NCBI GenBank assembly: GCA_023459095.1
Contig: JAEWVQ010000347.1
Coordinates: 1-25,305, forward strand
Origin: Pseudomonadota bacterium
Lineage (GTDB): Bacteria > Pseudomonadota > Gammaproteobacteria > Burkholderiales > Rhodocyclaceae
Length of the DNA stretch: 25,305 bases
Direction of reading: 5' to 3'
Below the pieces are notes generated by a model. It saw only the letters and a list, made by a program, of their open reading frames with translations, was not told where the DNA came from and ran no database searches. Positions within the stretch are counted from its first letter, which is position 1. Every line of letters begins with the position of its first letter. This document shows positions 22,238 to 25,305 of the stretch, in pieces. A program made the translations under genes and the position numbers.

Positions 22238-23032
22238 TCAGACGAGGGGGAGCCGGGGCAGCGCGATGATACGCCCATCGTCCGGCAGCGGCCAGCCTGG
22301 CGGATAGCTCACCCCGCACAGGTACAGCCCATCCGGCGCGAAGGTCGGCGCCGCGCGCGCGCGGTCGCGCCCGGCGAGCACCTCGGCCAGCCAAGCCGGC
22401 GGATAGCGCCCCTTGCCGACATAGATCAGCGCGCCGACGAGATTTCGGATCATGTGGTGCAGAAAACCGTCCGCGCGGAAATCGAAGCTCAGATACGCGC
22501 CGCTGCGCGCAACCACGACTTCGCGCAGATCGCGCACCGGACTCCTCGCCTGACACTGCGCGGCACGAAAGGCCGAAAAATCGTGACGACCGACCAGGCA
22601 GGTCGCCGCCATCGCCATGCGCGCCTCGTCGAGCGGCAGATGAAACCAACCCACCTTGCCGGCGAGCACCGCCGGGCGCGTCGGCGCGTTGTACAGCACA
22701 TAGCGGTAGCGCCGCTCGCTGGCGAGAAAGCGCGCATGAAAGCCCTCGCCCACCTCCGTCGCCCAGCGCACCACAACGCTCGGCGGCAGACGACTGTTAG
22801 CGCCGCGCACCCAGGCGCTGAGCGGACGCGCCGCGGCAGTATCGAAATGCGCCACCTGGGCAGTCGCATGAACGCCGGTGTCGGTGCGCCCAGCGCAATG
22901 CAGGCGCACCGGAGCGCCGGCAACAGAGCCCAGCGCCACCTCCAGCGCATCCTGCACGGTGCGGCCATGGCGCTGGCTTTGCCAGCCCTCGAACGCATCG
23001 CCGGCGTACTCCACACCCAGTGCAATCCTCAC
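22238..23032 (-). CDS. truA: tRNA pseudouridine synthase A
   Basis: TruA makes pseudouridine at positions 38-40 of the tRNA anticodon arm. From the GTG at 23032 it has 264 residues, starting MRIALGVEYAGDAFEGWQSQ. The catalytic aspartate is Asp51 in AGRTDTGVHA. Other family segments are FHARFLASERRYRY, FRADGFLHHMIRNLVG and LAEVLAGRDR. The GTG start overlaps the stop of the upstream gene as GTGA, and a GGTGG-type site lies about 5 bases before it. An ATG at 23080 would add 16 Gly/Arg-rich residues and overlap the upstream gene; it is less likely. Confidence 0.95.
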   Translation of the reverse strand: MRIALGVEYAGDAFEGWQSQRHGRTVQDALEVALGSVAGAPVRLHCAGRTDTGVHATAQVAHFDTAAARPLSAWVRGANSRLPPSVVVRWATEVGEGFHARFLASERRYRYVLYNAPTRPAVLAGKVGWFHLPLDEARMAMAATCLVGRHDFSAFRAAQCQARSPVRDLREVVVARSGAYLSFDFRADGFLHHMIRNLVGALIYVGKGRYPPAWLAEVLAGRDRARAAPTFAPDGLYLCGVSYPPGWPLPDDGRIIALPRLPLV

Positions 23033-23637
23033 CACAGCCACCACCCCATGCTCACCGCCAGCACCGCGACGACGACCCATTCGGTTACCCCGAAGCGCTC
23101 GCGGTACAAGCGCACCGGCCCCTCGTCGCCGGCATCGTTGCCCTCATCGGCCGCAACAAGCCAGGCCTTCCAGCCGCCCGCCGTCGCCGTCCCGGCGTCG
23201 ACGTAGCGCAACACCAGCAACAAGCGCAGCGCGATCCGCTCTGCCGACAGCCCAAGCATCCGGCACGGGCGCACGAGCGCATAGAGCCCGCTGACCAGCC
23301 GCTCGGTTGGCAGGCGCTCGAGCAGCAGCGCCACCCAGCACACCACCGCGATCAGCCGACCACCGTGCTCGAGCGCCTGCACCAGCCCCTCGCGGGTCGG
23401 GCTCAGCGCTGGCCAGTCGAGCAGCACCGCCTCGCCTGGCGTAAACCAGGCGAACAGCAGCACGATCGCGCCGAGCAGCACCCTGACCCGGCGCAGCAGG
23501 CGCACCGCGCGCGCGCGCGCGGCAAGCAAGGCAAGTACCAGCGAGAGCGCCACGCACGCCCCCAGCGCGCTGGCCGGCAGGACCTGAAGCCCGACCACGA
23601 TCACGAGCCAGCCACTGAGCAGAAGTCCGGAATGCAT
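23029..23637 (-). CDS. CbiQ/EcfT-like integral membrane protein
   Basis: This 202-residue protein has several hydrophobic segments (about 3-20, 24-40, 52-66, 92-106 and 185-200). Its middle resembles the transmembrane T component of energy-coupling factor transporters (CbiQ family): SPTREGLVQALEHGGRL, then LPTERLVSGLYALVRPCRML, then ERIALRLLLVLRYV. The Ala-Arg-Gly/Ser coupling motifs that normally follow, and that bind the ATPases, are not visible; an acidic stretch (ADEGNDAGDEG) lies there instead. No ATPase or substrate-binding (S) gene is nearby. It may be a degenerate or repurposed T-like protein. It lies between the fimV terminator and truA, overlapping truA by 4 bases. Start ATG 23637 has only a weak site. 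Confidence 0.75.
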   Translation of the reverse strand: MHSGLLLSGWLVIVVGLQVLPASALGACVALSLVLALLAARARAVRLLRRVRVLLGAIVLLFAWFTPGEAVLLDWPALSPTREGLVQALEHGGRLIAVVCWVALLLERLPTERLVSGLYALVRPCRMLGLSAERIALRLLLVLRYVDAGTATAGGWKAWLVAADEGNDAGDEGPVRLYRERFGVTEWVVVAVLAVSMGWWLW

Positions 23638-23640
23638 GCC

Positions 23641-23684
23641 TGAAAAAGGAAAGACCGCCGCGAAGCCGGAGCTCCACGGCGGTC
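23641..23684 (-). terminator. Terminator after fimV
   Basis: On the minus strand GACCGCCG and CGGCGGTC (8 bp) enclose a 16-base loop, followed by TTTCCTTTTT. The EcfT-like start lies just beyond at 23637, so read-through from fimV may still feed the downstream cluster. Confidence 0.7.
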
Positions 23685-23696
23685 GGTCGCGTTGGC

Positions 23697-25305
23697 TCAG
23701 CCGAGCTTGGCGATCAGGTCGCGCGCGGCAAGCTGCTGTGCCGCGCTGCCTTCTCGAACCACTTCCTCGAGCAACTCGCGGGCACCTTCCTTGTCACCCA
23801 TCTCGTCGTAGGCGCGCGCCAGTTCGAGCTTGGTTTCGACCTCGTTGTCGAGGGCGACGTCGCCGTCATCCCCGACCGCGGCCGCAGGATCGAGATCCAG
23901 ATCGATCCGGGTCAGATCGAAATTGGCGGCATCGGCGGTGGCGCTCGGCATCGAGGACTCGAGATTGAACTCGAAGTCGAGCAGGCTGCTGTCGAAACTG
24001 GTCTTCTCGAGATCGAGCACCGCCTCGTCGTCGCTCTCGGCCTCCAGCGGCTCGGTCTGCAACACCGTGGCGCTCATGTCGAACGCCGGCGCAGGCGCTT
24101 CCGCGGCCAGCGGCGGGGGCTCTTCGGCGGCGATCAGCGGCTCGTCACCGAGCATCGTCACCATGATCGCAGCGTCGTCGGCCGGCACTGTCGACGAATC
24201 CACCTCGCCGCCCATGCCTTGCGCAACCGCAGGCTCGTCACCGGCGTCGAGTTCAAGATCGAACACCAGATCGGCGGCCGCCGAAACCGGCTGCTCGGTG
24301 ACCGGCTCCTCGAACACGAAAGGCGCGTCCGCCTCGACCACGCCCTCCGCCACCGCAGCGGCCTCAGCCGTAGGCGGCTCGGCCTCGGTGGCGATCGGCG
24401 GCGCCATGTCGCCGAGGTCGAGATCGAAATCGATCGAGCTGACATCGAGCGCCTGCGGGATCTCATCGACTACGGCGGCGACATCGGGTACCGGCTCGAC
24501 GTCGCCTTGCGCCAGCTGATTGAGATCACCCGGCATCGTCCACGTGTTCTTGAGTTGCGAGGCACTCGGCGTCACCGGCATCGAGCTCGTGAAGTCGAGG
24601 CTGGCGAGCGAAGGCGCAGTTTCTTCCTCATCGACCGCTGCAGCCGCAGCAGCCGCAAGACCTGCCGCCGCCGCACCCGCGGCGAGCGGCGCCGAGGAGC
24701 CCGCCGCGGCCGAAGGCTCGACCCCATCGGCGGCGGCGCGATACAGCGGATTCTGCGGATCCAGCGCGCGCCCCATCTGCGCCGCCTTATCCCAGTCGTT
24801 TCCTTCGCCACCGGTACGGGTGTAGAGCTCCGAAGCCGTGGTCTCGAACTGCTGCACGCTCTGCCGCTTGGCATAGATTTCGAGCAGCTTGAGCGACACC
24901 GCGGCACGCGTCGGGTCGGCCTTCAAGGCATCGAGCAGGATCTCCTCGGCCTGGGCATCGCGCCCGTAAGCCATGTAGACATCCGCCTCGGCCACCGGAT
25001 CAACGCCCTCGTCGGCATCGATCGACGACAGTCCGGACTGGCTGAAATCGGTCTGCAACAGGCTGCTGTTGCCGGTATCCACGCTCTGCCCGCCGGTGGA
25101 GCCGAACACCGCGCTGCTGTCGGGCGGGAATTCGCTGATCAGCGCCGACGAGTCGGCGGCCGCGGCCGCTTTTGCCTGACGTTGCTGGCGCACGCGATAG
25201 CCGCCGTAACCGAGCAGTAGCGCGAGCACACCACCGCCAGCCGCGAGCAGGGTCGGGTCGCCCATCAGCGTATCGACGAAACTGGGCTCGGGGGGTGGCG
25301 GAGGC
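23697..25305 (-). CDS. fimV: FimV-like pilus/polarity protein, C-terminal part (cut by window edge)
   Basis: The frame is open to the right edge, so only the C-terminal 535 or so residues are seen. They begin with a Pro-rich stretch and FVDTLMGDPTLL, a membrane span (about 25,200-25,260), and then a long cytoplasmic region. It includes a TPR-like segment (VYMAYGRDAQAEEILLDALK), an Ala-rich patch, acidic repeats of the FDLDLD kind, and a C-terminal helical unit (ELARAYDEMGDKEGARELLE ending DLIAKLG) typical of the FimV C-terminal domain. FimV is an inner-membrane, polar hub protein with a periplasmic LysM part, needed for type IV pilus assembly and twitching in Pseudomonas. The position upstream of truA agrees with P. 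aeruginosa. The LysM part must lie outside the window. Confidence 0.9.
   Translation of the reverse strand, partial: PPPPPEPSFVDTLMGDPTLLAAGGGVLALLLGYGGYRVRQQRQAKAAAAADSSALISEFPPDSSAVFGSTGGQSVDTGNSSLLQTDFSQSGLSSIDADEGVDPVAEADVYMAYGRDAQAEEILLDALKADPTRAAVSLKLLEIYAKRQSVQQFETTASELYTRTGGEGNDWDKAAQMGRALDPQNPLYRAAADGVEPSAAAGSSAPLAAGAAAAGLAAAAAAAVDEEETAPSLASLDFTSSMPVTPSASQLKNTWTMPGDLNQLAQGDVEPVPDVAAVVDEIPQALDVSSIDFDLDLGDMAPPIATEAEPPTAEAAAVAEGVVEADAPFVFEEPVTEQPVSAAADLVFDLELDAGDEPAVAQGMGGEVDSSTVPADDAAIMVTMLGDEPLIAAEEPPPLAAEAPAPAFDMSATVLQTEPLEAESDDEAVLDLEKTSFDSSLLDFEFNLESSMPSATADAANFDLTRIDLDLDPAAAVGDDGDVALDNEVETKLELARAYDEMGDKEGARELLEEVVREGSAAQQLAARDLIAKLG

Noticed and set aside
1..25305. CRISPR arrays, tRNA/rRNA genes, insertion sequences, prophage or defence genes
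   Set aside because: I read both strands and found no repeat-spacer pattern, no transposase or integrase and no clover-leaf candidate. Gene content is housekeeping throughout.

Overview
The window is GC-rich, densely coded bacterial chromosome. Every gene I recognise is a housekeeping or envelope gene of proteobacterial type. Gene content, base composition and gene order suggest a betaproteobacterium of the Thauera/Azoarcus (Rhodocyclales) kind; this is inferred from protein style and remembered synteny, not from a search. I see no phage, insertion sequence, CRISPR array, tRNA or rRNA.

Left part (1-7365, mostly + strand): radC, then the ribosomal protein pair rpmB-rpmG (the 55-codon rpmG is easily missed), a terminator, and a convergent cold-shock gene on the minus strand. 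A 400-base divergent control region separates csp from the clpS-clpA protease adaptor/unfoldase pair. It holds a strong csp promoter, a folded csp leader and a two-layer inverted repeat next to the clpS promoter. After the clpA terminator come an unrecognised 187-residue protein, rraA, and an orphan periplasmic amino-acid-type binding protein whose leader contains three successive hairpins.

Middle part (7404-13403): cysS (minus) and a + strand envelope cluster diverge from a 223-base region. That region has promoter-like elements on both strands and a minus-strand terminator upstream of cysS, so it may encode a small RNA or a cysS attenuator. The + cluster is a TPR/NTF2-like exported protein, a YkuD L,D-transpeptidase (Csd6/Pgp2-like), ppiA, ppiB and lpxH. 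These serve peptidoglycan trimming, proline isomerisation in periplasm and cytoplasm, and lipid A synthesis. The first two genes look like domain-mosaic relatives: similar N-terminal helical repeat and similar C-terminal domain, with a Pro/Ala linker in one where the other has the catalytic domain.

Right part (13460-25305, all minus strand, read right to left): fimV (cut by the window edge), a terminator, an EcfT/CbiQ-like membrane protein, truA, trpF, trpB, trpA, accD, folC, dedD, cvpA, purF and metZ. Spacing is very tight, with several start/stop overlaps (GTGA, TGA-ATG, ATGA and an 11-base overlap), so this is probably one long transcript or a few coupled ones. It joins tryptophan, fatty acid, folate, purine and methionine synthesis with tRNA pseudouridylation and cell-division/envelope functions. 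The order matches the block known from Pseudomonas and, in part, E. coli, with trpBA and the EcfT-like gene as additions.

The best leads for something undescribed are regulatory RNAs (cysS leader/sRNA, binding-protein leader, csp/clpS region) and the TPR/L,D-transpeptidase pair. None is proven from sequence alone.
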